A DNA stretch of 64,000 nucleotides. It comes from Mermis nigrescens. Its lineage: Eukaryota; Nematoda; Enoplea; Mermithida; Mermithidae. Position numbers and translations under genes: made by a program. Below the pieces are notes generated by a model. It was not told where the DNA came from and made no database searches. It saw nothing but the letters and a program-made list of their open reading frames with translations. Shown here in pieces: positions 34,398 to 46,487 of this stretch; within the stretch, counting starts at the first letter, position 1; the number at the start of each line of letters is the position of its first letter. The DNA is taken from assembly GCA_036768485.1 (NCBI GenBank), contig JAVLUZ010000260.1, forward strand, positions 101,004 through 165,003, written 5' to 3'.

Positions 34398-34450
34398 CAG
34401 GAGCGGATTTGAGGGGGCGATGGGAACGGCGCCCCCCCCCATTGGCCAAA
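34398..34450. mobile_element. GGCGG-MITE left-end fragment
   Basis: caggagcggatttgagggggc.. followed by gcgcccccccccattggccaaaa, matching the end of the family at 3060-3250. The rest is missing. Confidence 0.5.
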
Positions 34451-34825
34451 AATATTTGACGAGATAAAGAATGGATATGCAATGTGCAATGATTTTTGAC
34501 CGACAGTGACCATAATTTCTCAAATTTTTTCGGCACTACGCGTCGAATGATACCTATTAATGACATTTATCAACTTTCTTGACAACCTGGAAGCAAGTTA
34601 CCCGAGTAGGGCCCATCAAGGTCAACACCCGTAACATCAACACACTTATTCAGTACAAACCTACCGTTATTAAATGATTCACTTCGGCAATCCCGCTGCA
34701 CTGGATTGCATTTGACTTTGAATAATTTTGAATTGATTTCAGTCTGTTGCGTAGGAAACATTGAAAAGTACATGTATGTACATACCTATTACTTAGTACA
34801 TAACTATGTAGTTGAATACACGTTC

Positions 34826-35046
34826 CGTCCCGATTCTCCGACCGTCTTGATTCTCCGACCATCCCGATACTCCGACTTTCCCGATTCCCCGACCATCCCG
34901 ATTCTCCGCCTAATGCTAAGAGAGGTTATTTTAAGATTTGCGAAAATCTCGTTTCTTCGACCGTCCCGATTCTCCGTCCGTTCCGATTCTCCAACCATCC
35001 CGATTCTACGACCGTCCCGATTCTCCGCTTTTCTCGATCCTCCGAC
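34826..35046 (+). repeat. Minisatellite of a ~15-base CCGATTCTCCGACCATC unit
   Basis: About six units (34826-34907), a ~60-base spacer, then about seven more (34958-35046). Units vary at two or three positions (cgtcttg, catcccg, tttcccg). The word resembles a subterminal array of the hAT elements here, but no TIR was found at either side. Confidence 0.75.
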
Positions 35047-35654
35047 TACAGATTCAAATATGACAGGTAGTATAAACCACATGTCAATCAACTGCTAAAT
35101 AGCGGTTGTACACACATGTAATAAGTGATTTACTATAGAGATTGAATTATTATGTAATTTTACGGATTTTTTCATAACGTATTATTTTGTCATCCAGTAA
35201 AATTGAGAGTGATATCTATAAGCGATTGCATGCGACACGGTATCAACTCGGGATTGTCTCCTTGCCTAGCTCAGACGTTTAGTATTAATTAGTGATGTAA
35301 AAGATCATCTGGATCTGATCTTTTTATCCAGATTCAGATCCAGATCCAGATAATCTGAATCTGGATCTGGTTATTTTCTGATCTGGCTATCTGATCTGGA
35401 TCTGTCAGAAAATCAGAATCCGATCTTTATCTGGATCTGGATCTGTTTAGTCAAGTTATATCTGGTAAAACAGATCAGAAAGTTATTTTTGCGCAATGGT
35501 ATTCTTTCTGTTTTACGATTTACTGTAGGTAAGTTATCTAAGTAAGTAGTTGTAGCCTTGCATGCACGTTGGGCTGGGGGTGGTCTGATGGGGGTTTTGA
35601 CTCCACCCCCAGATCCGTGCTGATCTCCTAGAAGGGCCAAAAAGTGCCGCTGAC

Positions 35655-35908
35655 CATACGTGGACAGCAAGAAAATTCTGGGGTGCAAGATTTTTCAAAG
35701 GTCAAAAAATTGCCTTGAAACTGGTGGTATGGCAAAAAACACCATTTTTCGACGTTTCTCATCGAGCACTATCCATTGGCATCAAAAAATTGCGAAAAAA
35801 ACCAAAGAAATTTCCAAAAATTGAATTCTGGGGGTATTTTGATTTCTGAGGGGTATTTTGGTTTCTCGCGGGGGCTGCATACCCCCCAAACCCCCACGCC
35901 CAGGTGTG
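35655..35908 (-). mobile_element. CT-MITE inside the CTGGATC hAT element
   Basis: Ends catacgtgg and (inverted) cacacctgggcg, perfect 8-base TSD ccgctgac (35647-35654 and 35909-35916). Confidence 0.88.
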
Positions 35909-36188
35909 CCGCTGACCTCCCAAAATTTTTTGGTTTTAGAAAAATTTGTATAGCTCTGCAGAAAAGTAACTCAAGTCATAAAAATGCATTGAAGGTTGTT
36001 TTTTTACATAAATAATCATCAGAATTGACTTCTTAGAGACTTTTTCGCCTAAAAATGGAAAAATTTTGGATTCGTTCGAAAAGTTTTCTGTTGAAAAAGT
36101 TGTTTCAACGGATGCGCGACATCGAGAAACGTTTAAAAACAAAAAACAGCTATTATCTATGTGAATCAGACGTTGCATGACGTCATCG

Positions 36189-36295
36189 ACGCCAGAACAT
36201 GAATATGTTGAAAGGGCCTTTTTGGCCGCAGGATTGTCGTGTTTGGGACGTCGTAACAGATTGAAATATACCAATTTAAAAAATATTATTTTATG
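36189..36295 (+). pseudogene. hAT transposase C-terminal dimerisation remnant
   Basis: Reads EHEYVERAFLAAGLSCLGRR then NRLKYTNLKNIIL and a stop. VERAF.AAGL...RRNRL..NL is the hATC signature. Upstream frames are broken and no catalytic residues are identified. It lies in the right half of the hAT element, in the expected orientation relative to the element end. Confidence 0.75.
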
Positions 36296-36924
36296 AAAAT
36301 GAACCAACATTTGATTGAAATTTGAATTATTCGTTGTTTAAAATTGTTGTTGATGTCTGTGAGACAGAAAGAAATTTTCAAACAGTACAATAAGTATTCA
36401 TGAGTGATTATAATTTTAGCAGCAGTGTTTAAAAAATCGCATTCGTAATTTGGATTAATGTCGTGTTTGTGAGAAGCAGACTACACTATCTTTTGGTTGA
36501 CTCATGCTCATTTGTAAAAGTCTAAACTTGTGAGCTTTTACCCTTTTAGACAATTTTTACTGATATCATTTCTATGTAAAAGCTCTAAAATGCAAATTTT
36601 CCTCGGCTATGCCCCAGACTCCTCTGGGGGCTCTTATATCAGTCCCACCACCCGAGACCCCCAATCCATGTGGGCTCGGGCGCTTTACTGCCCTCCTTTT
36701 TAGCAATACAAATTGCTGCACAAAAAATATGTGTATCTGGATCTGATCTGTATCTGGATCTTTTTAAATTTTGATCTGGCAAAACGATCTGGATCTGGAT
36801 CTGGTTATTTTCTGTTCTGGTTATCTGATCTGGATCTGGATCTGCCAAGAATTCTGAAGCCTATCTTTATCTGATCTGGGTAAAAATCTGGATCTTTTAC
36901 ATCACTAGTATTAATGCAGTTATA

Positions 36925-37864
36925 ACAGGTGTCCCCTAAAAATCCGGAATTTTTTCAAACGTTTACAATGTCTTCAGTTTACCAAAATGTGTAAAAAGCA
37001 ATATATTATTACAAAGCTTATTCAATCTTCTATCCATTGAACTAAACTTTGGAATTCGTCGTGTAACTTGAGTTCTGAAAAATGCGTACAAATGAGGACA
37101 TTCTCCGATCACGTGTGTACAAGTTTTATTCCATCAACATTAGCAAAGGGAGGAAATTTACGATCAGGCATTTTGAGAACGGGGGTGTTCCAAAAAGTAC
37201 TATTTATGACATTATACGGAGATACTCCGATGGACACGAGTGCACTCGACGCACTGGATCTGGTCGGAACGCTAAAATTATTACAGAAAAAGAAACTGGA
37301 ACATTTGGAATCAGCATTTAATGACAGTTGCTCTATTTCTGTGCGTCGGGCGGCTGAAAAATATGGTGTTAGCAAGTCTTACATTCATAGAATCGTTAAA
37401 AACAAATTAAAATTGCAATTTAGAAAAAAACAAACCATTCCGTCACGATCGGATAAACAAATTGCATTAGCCAAGACAAAAGTGTGGACGCCTGTTTCGT
37501 CGTTTTGGTAACAAACATTTTGTATTGGACGATGAATCGTATTTTACCCTTTCACATTCTTCACTTAATGGTAACAGTGGATTTTACACGAAAAACGCAT
37601 CTAATGCTCCTTCTAGTGTTAAATTCAACAAGAAAAGCCAAATTCGAACAAAAAGTAAAAGTATTGTTTAAAGAAAGTTGATCGAAATGTTGTACAAAAG
37701 CTAACTTTTAGTACTAGGAAAAGACTTGACACAGTGCGACGCAATGGAGTTATTGAAGCTCGCGATTGAGTGTGATCTATTAGGCTTTTAATGCTCTTTT
37801 TGTTGATATATTACTTGTTGAGTTTAGCCTTTGAAAAAATTCCGGATTTTTAGGGGACACCTGT
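36925..37864 (+). mobile_element. Tc1/mariner-type element, internally deleted
   Basis: 940 bases with perfect ~35-base TIRs (start acaggtgtcccctaaaaatc, then cggaattttttcaaa) and TA on both sides (36923-36924 and 37865-37866). It encodes a broken transposase on the plus strand. Confidence 0.92.
37082..37775 (+). pseudogene. Tc1/mariner transposase, internally deleted
   Basis: The N-terminal HTH pair is recognisable: VPKSTIYDIIRRYSDG (first HTH) and AAEKYGVSKSYIHRIVKN (second). Then FVLDDESYFTLSH carries the first catalytic Asp. After SVKFNKKSQI the frame jumps to RNVVQKLTFSTRKRLDTVRR, the family's usual C-terminal end. The segment between, which should carry the second and third catalytic residues, is absent, and frameshifts occur before and after the second HTH. 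Transposase of this class cuts and pastes the element at TA. The DDE/DDD subtype cannot be decided because the third residue is lost. Confidence 0.85.
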
Positions 37865-38007
37865 TATACTCTTTGTATGTCAGACGTCTTGAAAACGACG
37901 CTACTTATTTTGGTCTAGTTTGCATTTTCCATTTTTTGTTTCTATTTTTATAAGTTAGAGCAGAGTTTCATCGTATTTGTTACGCTGGTTAATCGAATAA
38001 ATAGGTA

Positions 38008-38282
38008 TCCATGGAAATTCGGGGGGGGGTTTAAAAGATTTCTGGGGGGATAAAAAAATTTCCAAAGGTCAAAAAATGGTCTCGAAAGTAATTGTATGGT
38101 GAAAAAAACACCATTTTTCGAAGTTTCTCATCAAGCACTCACTATCCAATAGCATCAAAATATCGCTAGAAAAGCAAAAAAATTCCAGAAATTGTATTCT
38201 GGTGGGTATTTTGATTTCTGGGGGAGGGGTATTCCAACTTCTGGGGGTGCATACCCCAAACTTCCCCCTTCGCCCACATGTG
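38008..38282 (-). mobile_element. CT-MITE copy
   Basis: Landmarks inverted: aaaaacaccatttttcga, gtttctcatcaagcact, gtgcatacccc, cgcccacatgtg. TSD not clear. Confidence 0.65.
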
Positions 38283-38289
38283 ATGATGA

Positions 38290-41200
38290 CTAGTTGGCCT
38301 AGAGCTCTTTATTGTGGAACTCAAAGCTCATTTTACATTTGCTATTAGGAGTCAGAAACATTTCGGGTTATATGCTTAACCCTGAAAACAATTGATTCAT
38401 CAACTTGAGATTTTCCGCAGTTTTGGGAAGAGACCAACTGATCTTGCGTGCATTTACCGGGGTTATGTAAGTGACTAAGAGTTAGGGAACTAGGGAATGA
38501 CTGCATAAATCTCTGACCAGAAGCGGTCCGCAATTTAGGACCTACATAGGAGATTGAAGCCGTAGGTTTTGAGGGTCATCCAGGCTGGTTCGTGACCACA
38601 CATGTGCGTGGGGGGTTTGGGGGTATGCAGCCCCCAGAAGTTGAAACACCCCCCAGAAATCGAAATACCCCCCCCAGAATTCAAATTTTGAAATTTTTTT
38701 ACCCCCCAGAATTTCGGTGCTGCCCACCTATGTTCGTGACCTTACCTAGCGTCTCTAGCAACCGGACCAGTGCTAAGGTTTGCCTAGGTACATAGGTAAA
38801 CCCTGTAGATACGTTTATTTATCGTCTTCCTGTTTGCTACATAGGTACAGAAGGCGGTGCACATAAATTACATACTTAAATTGTTCGGAAAATTAGTAGG
38901 AACCACTCGACTAATTACATAAAGCGTATTGTACAATCTTAGGTAGCGCGTTAGCGCGTACCCATAATATACTTGGGTACCCCTAATACCTGTGCGCCCC
39001 CTTACAGCTATAACGGGACACTTCTGGAAGGTGCGGTTTGTTTTTAAAAGAAAGGTAATAGAAAAATTCGCTGCCCGTGTTTTCTTGTTTTGCTTGAAAC
39101 TCATAACTGACTGTGTAAAGAAGGTGTAAAGTTTTTGTGTAACGTTATAACATAGGACAAATTTTGGGACCTTTTTACTGCGGCAAGTGGACAACTGAGT
39201 ATTGATGAGTCGAAGAGTTGAACGGCATAGGATAATAGAGGGGTGAATTCTACAGATGGCACTTTTTTGTTTTTTGAAATTCGCATTAGTCATCGAATGG
39301 CAGTGTAAAGAGTGCGAAAATCTGGGGGTGAAAAAGCACTTTTTGGTCGAGTTTTCAACCTGCTTATGTCTGATACTAACTCCGGTTTTTAGTTTTTTGA
39401 AATGTCTCTTGACAGACATGTAGAGCGGATCAAAGGATACATTCTGCATATAAGCAAAGTCTTCTATGCTCTATGGTGAGTTAGATCATGGGGTTTAAAG
39501 TTTACACTCTAGTGGATGGTGTAAAAAACGGATTTAAATAAGATATCTCTGCTAAATTTTCCCGTTTATGAGACAGGGTGAATTGAAGACAACAGTAATA
39601 AAGTGCCTCTCAGGGGCTACACATCGCAGCAAACCGCATTTAAAAAAACGAAATATTGAATTATTTATGGGGGTGTAAAGTTCGAAATCAGAGATAAAAA
39701 ATAGGCGAAAAAACACGTTTTTTCCGAATTCTGATTAATAAATCATACCAAATAATTTTTGCAAGAAAATTTTGGCACACAGGAATGTACGACGATTTAA
39801 AAGCTACAAATTTCATTAAACCGAATTCCTTCAAACTCAATGGGGAGTTCGGTACGGAATTTTTAAGTTGTTCTAAATGATGGAAAAAACGTTTTTGTTG
39901 CGTTTTTTGTTCGCCACTTTCTCCGTCCAGAAGTCGGGATAAGTCTCATAGAATAAAAATAAAGTGCTTAATATCGGGTGCATGTCAAAGGAAATTGTCT
40001 ATACATTAATATTTAGCGAGTGTAAAGTCTAAAATTTGGTGTTTAAAATGCGTTTCTGTCTTGTTTTTTCTGCCTGCTTCTCCGGTTATGAGTCAGGGAC
40101 ACGATTATCAAGTCTAGAAATGGACCAGGAACCAAATTTGATATGCCAGTCTAGTGCTTATGTTTACACTCTACGGTGTTGTAAAGTGGTTTACACCAAT
40201 TGTTAGTTTGCCCAATTAGTTTGTTTATTTAGTTTGTTTACATTAGTTTGTTTACCCAATTTGAGACTTAATTTTTTTCATAAATATTATTCGTAATATC
40301 GGAACAATATCAAAATTACGAATCTTACTAAAATTTTATTTACACTAGGTGCTTACATGAAGTTTACACTACATATGTATTTATCTTCGTTTTTGAGCAT
40401 TCCAGAAACCTAATTTTTTCCTCGAGTCTAAAAATTTTCAAAGGATCAAATGTGAGACGTCACTTAGGCGCGTTTGTTTACATCCAACAGTGATGTAAAG
40501 TAGTTTGCACTCATTGTTTATTTGTCCTCAGACCATTGTAGAGACATAATTTTTTCATGAATGTTGATCATAATATCCGAGTAATTTTTTGCACTGCACG
40601 TTAGCCTTTGTTCTAGAGCATTGCAAAAACCGAAATTTTTCCTGAGATCTAAAAATTTACAGGGAATGAAATATATATGTACGTCAGTTGGGCGCGCTTG
40701 CTTACACTCAGCAGTATTGCAGAGTGGTTTAAACCTAATGCTTATTTGTCTTTAAAACATTATGGAGACTCATTTTTCCATAAATGTTGAAAGTAATATC
40801 GGAGCAATATCAAAATTACGAATCCGACTAAAATATTCTTTACGCTATGTGTTTGTGTAAAGTTTACATTACGTGTTAACCTTAATTCGATAGACTTGCA
40901 GAGACTTTGTAATTGAAGTCAATAAATTTTCAAGGATTCAAATGTGAGACATCAATTATGTGAGTTTGTTTACCCTCAAAAGTAATCTAAAGTGATTTAA
41001 AAATTATGTTCGAGTGTCCTTAGATCATTGAAGAGATGTAATTTTGTCTTAAATGGGTTGCATTAAAGTTAAATCCTTCTTAGCCGTGTTTATAATATGT
41101 TTCACAAAATCTTGCACATGGAGAGCAATCGTTTAATTGATGTAAATTGCCTGCAAAAGTGGTTTAAAATGAACCAGCAATCACACTACTGTGCACAGAA

Positions 41201-42241
41201 GTCGACAAAGATATGCAGCTTTATTGTAATCATGTACATTAATAAGCCGTTAATCGGAAATACACCATTTGGAATGGAAAAGACTGCAGTTAATGAATAC
41301 ATATGTTAAACTTATTATCATAGGTAGCGCGATAGCGCTACCTATAATATACTTGGCCATCCTTTTTGCTCATATGTTTATCACAGCGAGTGCGAAATCT
41401 GTGTCCCCCATCACAGCAACAACGGCACACACCTGGGAGGTGCGGTTTATTTTAATCGATGGATAATTAAAAAGTTCGATGCCCGTGTTTTTTTCTTTTG
41501 TTTACACTCAATACTGAGTTAGCAATGAGCGTGTAAAGTGTAATGCAAAAGAACAAATAATTTGCGGAGATCCATTGTTTTTTTTAAATGTTGCCTCCTA
41601 GCTGTAGATTACGAATCTGACCTTAAAATTACTTTACACCCAACGGTTGTTGCACAAAAGTGTAAAGTATACGTGTTTTACTTTTGCGTGTCCTTCAGCG
41701 TATCTAACTCAGTTTTGGTTTCTGTGCAGTCCAATCGGTTCTATAATGTAGAGGGTTGCAAAATCTCAAATCGATTTTTTTCTTCTTATAACGCAACATT
41801 TTTCGGATCTGTGATCGTTTTAGTGTAAAGGGTTCGATACGAAAAACGATATCTCTTCAACTACTCCGCTAAGTAGGCGGAACATGCCATAATTATGCTT
41901 AAAGCAGCCTCGACCTTAGCGTTACAGTGCTTATTTTGTTTTATACACCCAATATTGCGATATTAGCACAAGTGTAAAGTTTACACCGAGAAGCATTTTG
42001 CGCCCAGTGCGTCGTGGATGATGAATTTTTTAAAATGTTCTCCGCAAGGTCAGAATAACGAATCTGACATTTTAAACTTTTCTACAGCCAGTGTTTGTTG
42101 AGGTATAAAGAGGTGAACTTTGAATTATACCTGCATCTATTTTCTAATGCTTGAGTAGATAACTCCGTATTGCATGCTTTTGATCAGATTTTTCGCGTAT
42201 TTGTGAGGTTTTTGACTCGGGGTTCTTTAATTGCACAGAGT
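38290..42241. repeat. Dispersed/tandem repeat rich in GTGTAAAG, left flank of the LTR element
   Basis: Long region with many (g)tgtaaagt and gtttacac words. Internal copies: aggtagcgcg(t/a)tagcgc..ataatatacttgg at 38938 and 41321; tcggagcaatat / gtttacac..gtttgttta blocks at ~40190, 40480, 40690 and 40970. Sections 38.3-38.9 kb and 39.24-39.96 kb match 61.6-62.0 kb and 60.36-61.03 kb, but in swapped order, as expected if the unit is tandem or circularly permuted. ORFs here, including a 193-residue one at 39449-38868, have no recognisable domain. The class is unknown. Confidence 0.55.
38597..38732 (+). mobile_element. CT-MITE, internally deleted
   Basis: 136 bases; ends cacacatgtgcg and (inverted) cataggtgggc; perfect 8-base TSD ttcgtgac (38589-38596 and 38733-38740). 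The central core is deleted. Confidence 0.85.
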
Positions 42242-42764
42242 TGTTAAAAATGGCCTTGAATCCAACTCCTTGCCCCGTGCCTAACTTTGCTTCGAAGTGT
42301 AATCACTATTTCACAACATAAAATATGCTATGTATTAATTAAAGTCAAACAACTATAAACAATAATAATGATTCAAAATAAGCCAATAATATAGACACCA
42401 AATAACAACGTCGCTACATAATGTTGATTCCACAAAACCCAACTCCACACTACGCTCTTCAATCCTTAAAAACTAAAGACTGAATGTTTCGATAAATTAC
42501 GAATCGAATGCAATTTTAAACATAAATAAATTTACATAGAGATTCAAAGGACGTGCCTGCTCAAACGGCGTCTCAAACCTTTTAACCTACGTAATATCCC
42601 TACAAGTTAAAACTAAATTACGCTACACAGAAAGAGAGACATGCTAAATAAGAAATCAAGGATCGCAAAATACGTGCCTAGAAACTTTAAACATAAATAA
42701 ACCTACAGTGTATAATTTTTCACGATTAACAGTTTACAAAGTAATAATTTGCATCCACGCTACA
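42242..42764 (-). repeat. 3' LTR (relative to the minus-strand element)
   Basis: 523 bases, nearly identical to 59573-60096. Read on the minus strand it starts TGTAGCGTGGATGC and ends ..CCATTTTTAACA, the TG..CA ends expected of LTRs. Confidence 0.9.
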
Positions 42765-42800
42765 CCCTCCGGCCTTAAGAGAAACCCTCTCGTCCCCTAA
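42765..42800 (-). promoter_or_regulatory. Polypurine tract next to the 3' LTR
   Basis: On the minus strand a purine-rich run (aaggccggaggg, preceded by gacgagaggg) directly abuts the LTR start, the position of the plus-strand primer in LTR retrotransposons. Confidence 0.6.
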
Positions 42801-42819
42801 GGAACTACATCAAAAATTA

Positions 42820-44057
42820 CGTACGTTCATTAATCAAACGATCAAAACGTCTAGAAACGTTTGGGGCTCTCAGACGCTCCCGACGATGATCCGGCAAAAC
42901 GGCCCTCATAGCTTCCTTCAAAGTACGAACACTCCTACCCAGCTTAACACGCGCTTTCAAAAATTTGGCTCTCCTGGCGACCGTGTGCGTATTTACTTGC
43001 ATATCCATACGATCCCACGCAAGGTTTCCTTCATAGCAGTAGCATGACCACCACACGATCTTGAATAAGAATCGGAACGCTGCCCCAAATAGTCGTCACA
43101 AAATTGATTCCATGACGTACCGTAGCGATAACCTTTACGCCACGCTTTTTTAAAATCGTACGAATCACGTTTCACTCGTCGATCCAATAGCCATGGCAAC
43201 GCTTTGATAATGACATTTAACCATCACCACCACGCCGTTTTGAGGTCCATTTGGAGGAGAAGTCTCCCTGTCCAAGCCAACGCCCAATAACGTACCAATT
43301 GTTGCTTCCATGGTTCCAATCGACCAAATTCTATTCCAACTCCACAAAATACCAACGTCCAACGCCGCCAACGCATCCTTAGCACTGTACAACAACATCC
43401 GATGCGAAAAATCTCGCACATTTACATTCCAATGGAAGCCGCACCGCCTCCTCCTTCGGCAGCTCCAATCCAAATCCGTATTCAACGAATGACGCCAAAC
43501 TCCCCTCGTCTCGCTCCACATGTTTGGATAATTCCGTAAACGCTCCTGTTGCTGCAATGGACGATAACGTTTGAATAAATCGACCATTTTCGTCCGTCCA
43601 CACGCCAATATCGCCGCCAAAGTTCGACAAATCGCGCCAGGATCTTGGTCGAAATCCCGGCCGAATTTTACGATGCTCACGTCCTCCAATAGCTGAACCA
43701 GACAACCTGGTAGCTTTGCTAACTGATGAAATCAAAAATATAAGCCGTCCCATCCACCTTCGCGATTTGCAAAATTCGGGCAAAACCACCCTTCGATTCA
43801 ATATCGATTTCAACCGACGCGAATTTCTTTTGATCGCTGGGCCAATATTCATACGACCGTCTCCAATTAACAAATTCTGCATCTAGTCCCAAAATCACAG
43901 GTATGTTAGGCGCAAACCTCTGACGCAACTCGACCACTGCAAGTTTGCACTCCTCTACCGTACGCACGACATGAATATTTTTCACCTCCAAAGGCTCACG
44001 TAGCAACGCCCTACGCCAAGCAACACGAATTCGCTCAAACGATTCCGACATGACCAA
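42820..44057 (-). pseudogene. DEDDy 3'-5' exonuclease-like ORF in the env position of the LTR element
   Basis: An ORF of ~410 residues, now split over at least three frames (44057-43719, 43882-43379, 43689-43165, then 43199-42817). It shows the exonuclease pattern: motif I VILGLDAEFVNW (Asp and Glu), then ARILQIAKVDGTAYIFDF; motif II DVSIVKFGRDFDQD; a LASFVEYGFGLELPKEE block; and motif III YSAKDALAAL (Tyr and Asp of DEDDy). This order is that of WRN/EXD2/RNase D exonucleases, which trim 3' ends of nucleic acid. A basic tail follows (ARRAKFLKARVKLGRSVRTL). It lies between integrase and the 3' LTR, where other elements have env or accessory genes. What it did for the element is unknown. A host gene fragment caught by chance is possible, but the exact fit between integrase and the purine tract argues for element ownership. 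Confidence 0.68.
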
Positions 44058-44239
44058 ATATAATAATTATTTCTAGAAAATTTCTAAGTTAGTTGCAAAC
44101 GACAATCGTATTATTCAAACAAACTTCTTAAATAATACTAACTATGTACACAAATATAATTAAACTTTAATTACAACCAGATATTTCTGGAGCCTTCCCT
44201 TCAGGGCAGTCCTGACAAGCTAATTTAAAAGCTTCTTCA

Positions 44240-45510
44240 AATCCTTTCATTCTATTATTTCCGAACAAGTGAGTACTGTTAAAAATGGAATTACGTTTTC
44301 CGTATTACAAAGTCCAAAACATTTTTTCAAAATGTAAAAACGTACTGGGATTTTATCATAATCACGTAAATTCAATTTTTCGATGTCCTCGGAAAGTAAT
44401 GACTTTTGCAGGCCAATAAGGATATCCCTTAATTTTTTGCGAAAAAAAACTATTTCTCCAACTTTCGAATTTAGTCGCAATTCCGAATTTTCAAAATTCT
44501 CAACCTTTTTTAAGCGATTCACATGCACTAACTTTGAAAAACGATTATCCGTAATCAAAGTTATTTTAACATTTAAATCCGAAATTTTCTCACTAATTTT
44601 GAATGGCCCGTCCCATTTTAGGGCAAGTTTTGGAGAAATCCCCTCGCCAATATTAGCTTTACGTAGATAGACAACATCTCCTACGTTAAAATTAACGAGA
44701 GTAGCCTTTTTGTCGTACTCATTTTTTTGATGTTTTTGCGCCTTTTCAATCGACTTTTTTTTGCTTGTTCATGCATTTCAGACAATGTGCTTTTCAGGAA
44801 ATCTAGAAAATTTTCCTCCGAGCAAATAGAACGTTGTTCTGGTGAAATTTGCGCTTCTAATGGGTATTTAGGTTCTCTGCCATACATCAACATGAATGGC
44901 GAGATTCCCGTTGACTCTTGCTGACAAGCACGATATGAAAAATAATATGACACGGCATGAATTATCCCATAGCATAGGTTGACGAGATACTAACGCTAAG
45001 CAAGCATTAGCTAATGTACGATTAAATCTCTCAACAAGCCCGTCCGTCTGGGGATGGTAGGCAGAAGTGAAAATTTTTTGTACTTCTAAAATTTCGCAAA
45101 TTTCTTTCATCAAATTTGACGTGAAATTTCCACCCTTGTCGGACAAAGTTGTCTCGTGTACCATGACGACAAACAATTTCACGTATAAAGATTTTTGCAA
45201 TTGCTGTAGCCTTCAGATCAGGGATAGGGAAAAGCCTTTCCGCCCATTTAGTTAAATAGTCTAAGAAAACTACGACATAGCGATTACCACTGAAGCAATG
45301 GAAAAATTCCATACAATCTACCGCTACTTTATCCCATGGCCCTTCTACTTCTATATTTTGTAATGGTGCACGTACATTACAATCGCGACTTACGTTTGAT
45401 ACAGATCTCACAACTTTACACCACTCAACAACGTTTTCCGTTATTGTAGGCCACCAAAATCTTTGCAAAATTCGACCCATTGTTCTCGCGATCCCGAAAA
45501 TGGGCACCTA
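44240..45510 (-). pseudogene. Integrase (gypsy pol)
   Basis: Catalytic-core pieces on the minus strand: VAVDCMEFFHCFSGNRYVVV (first Asp), TLSDKGGNFTSNL (second Asp, with Lys replacing the more usual Gln/Arg), and YHPQTDGLVERFNRTL (Glu). These fit the D,D-35-E pattern. A C-terminal part follows: STGISPFMLMYGREPKYPLE, then a Lys/Arg-rich stretch. Integrase inserts the reverse-transcribed DNA. Several frameshifts break it. Part upstream of the core, including the HHCC finger, is poorly preserved. Confidence 0.85.
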
Positions 45511-45879
45511 ATTCGGAATCGTGAAATTCTTTTAGCATCGCAGAAATCCACGCCAGCGGCACCACGGTTTGCCAAATCATCGGCGCTGCTCCGTTTTCGG
45601 TCTATACCGACGAACTAGTATATTATTTAGCACATCAAATTCATTTTTAATATCCAATGGGCAAGCACACGATTTAAGCTTTTCTTTAATACTACTATAT
45701 ATTCTATCTTTGTTTGTTTTTTTCCAATTTGAAATTCATTTTCCGGCTCATTCAAGATAACAGGCGAAACATTAGAATTTCTGGATAGCCAATCAGTTCA
45801 TTTTCTTTCCCAGGTGTGAAAGAAATTTCTGAAATCAAAAGCTTTAAAGCCCAACGCATTAATTTACCACTAGGATCTT

Positions 45880-46210
45880 TTAAATTAACAGCCATTTTAA
45901 TGGTTTATGATCCGTTTTTATTATAAATTTATTACCATATAAATATTGTCTAAAGTACTTAGTACTCCATACTATTCCAAGTGCTTCTTTTTCAATTACT
46001 GCGTAATTACGTTCATGTACGTTAAGGACGCGGGAGGCATAGGCAATTACCCATTCCTCATCCCCGTTTTTTTGACTCAAAACAGCGCCAAGCGCGTCAT
46101 TACTTGCGTCAGTACTCAGCACAAAAGTAGCACTTGAATCGAATACTGGAAATTTCAAAATTGGTGGACTAAACAAAAATCGCTTTTGAGTTCTTCAAAA
46201 CTTTTGTATG
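45880..46210 (-). pseudogene. RNase H-like domain (gypsy pol)
   Basis: Reads FVLSTDASNDALGAVLSQKN, WVIAYASRVLNVHERNYAVI, EKEALGIVWSTKYFRQYLYG, IKTDHKPLKWLL. These are the Asp, Glu and Asp blocks of the Ty3/gypsy RNase H that removes RNA from the hybrid during reverse transcription. It follows the RT as usual; the linker to the RT is frame-broken. Confidence 0.9.
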
Positions 46211-46487
46211 TTTTTCAGTCCACACGAATTTTTCGTTTTACTTGTTAATTCTATATAACGGACTAACTTTTCTAGCTAAATTAGCACAAAACGTTTAAAC
46301 CATTGAACACTTCCCAAAAAAGCTCTGCAATTTTTTTTACACTTCTTGGAGGTTCTGCATTTAATATCGAAGAAACCTTCGTGGATCAGGGCGAATCCCA
46401 TCCTTAGAAACTACGTGACCCAAGTAGGTGACCTCAGGTTGTAAAAAACTGCATTTTTTTCTGGCTTCACTTTCAAACTGACTTTCC

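Larger units (their letters stand above)
35290..36907 (+). mobile_element. hAT element with CTGGATC arrays and transposase C-terminus
   Basis: 1618 bases with perfect 17-base TIRs (tagtgatgtaaaagatc) and a perfect 8-base TSD gtattaat (35282-35289 and 36908-36915). Both ends have arrays of (a)tctggatctg words (35300-35460 and 36730-36900). It carries a hATC remnant on the plus strand (36189-36295) and a CT-MITE (35655-35908). Confidence 0.9.

Noticed and set aside
38868..39449. 193-codon minus-strand ORF, the longest in the window
   Set aside because: No recognisable domain; it lies in the GTGTAAAG-rich repeat, and the matching segment at 60.4 kb does not keep the frame open.
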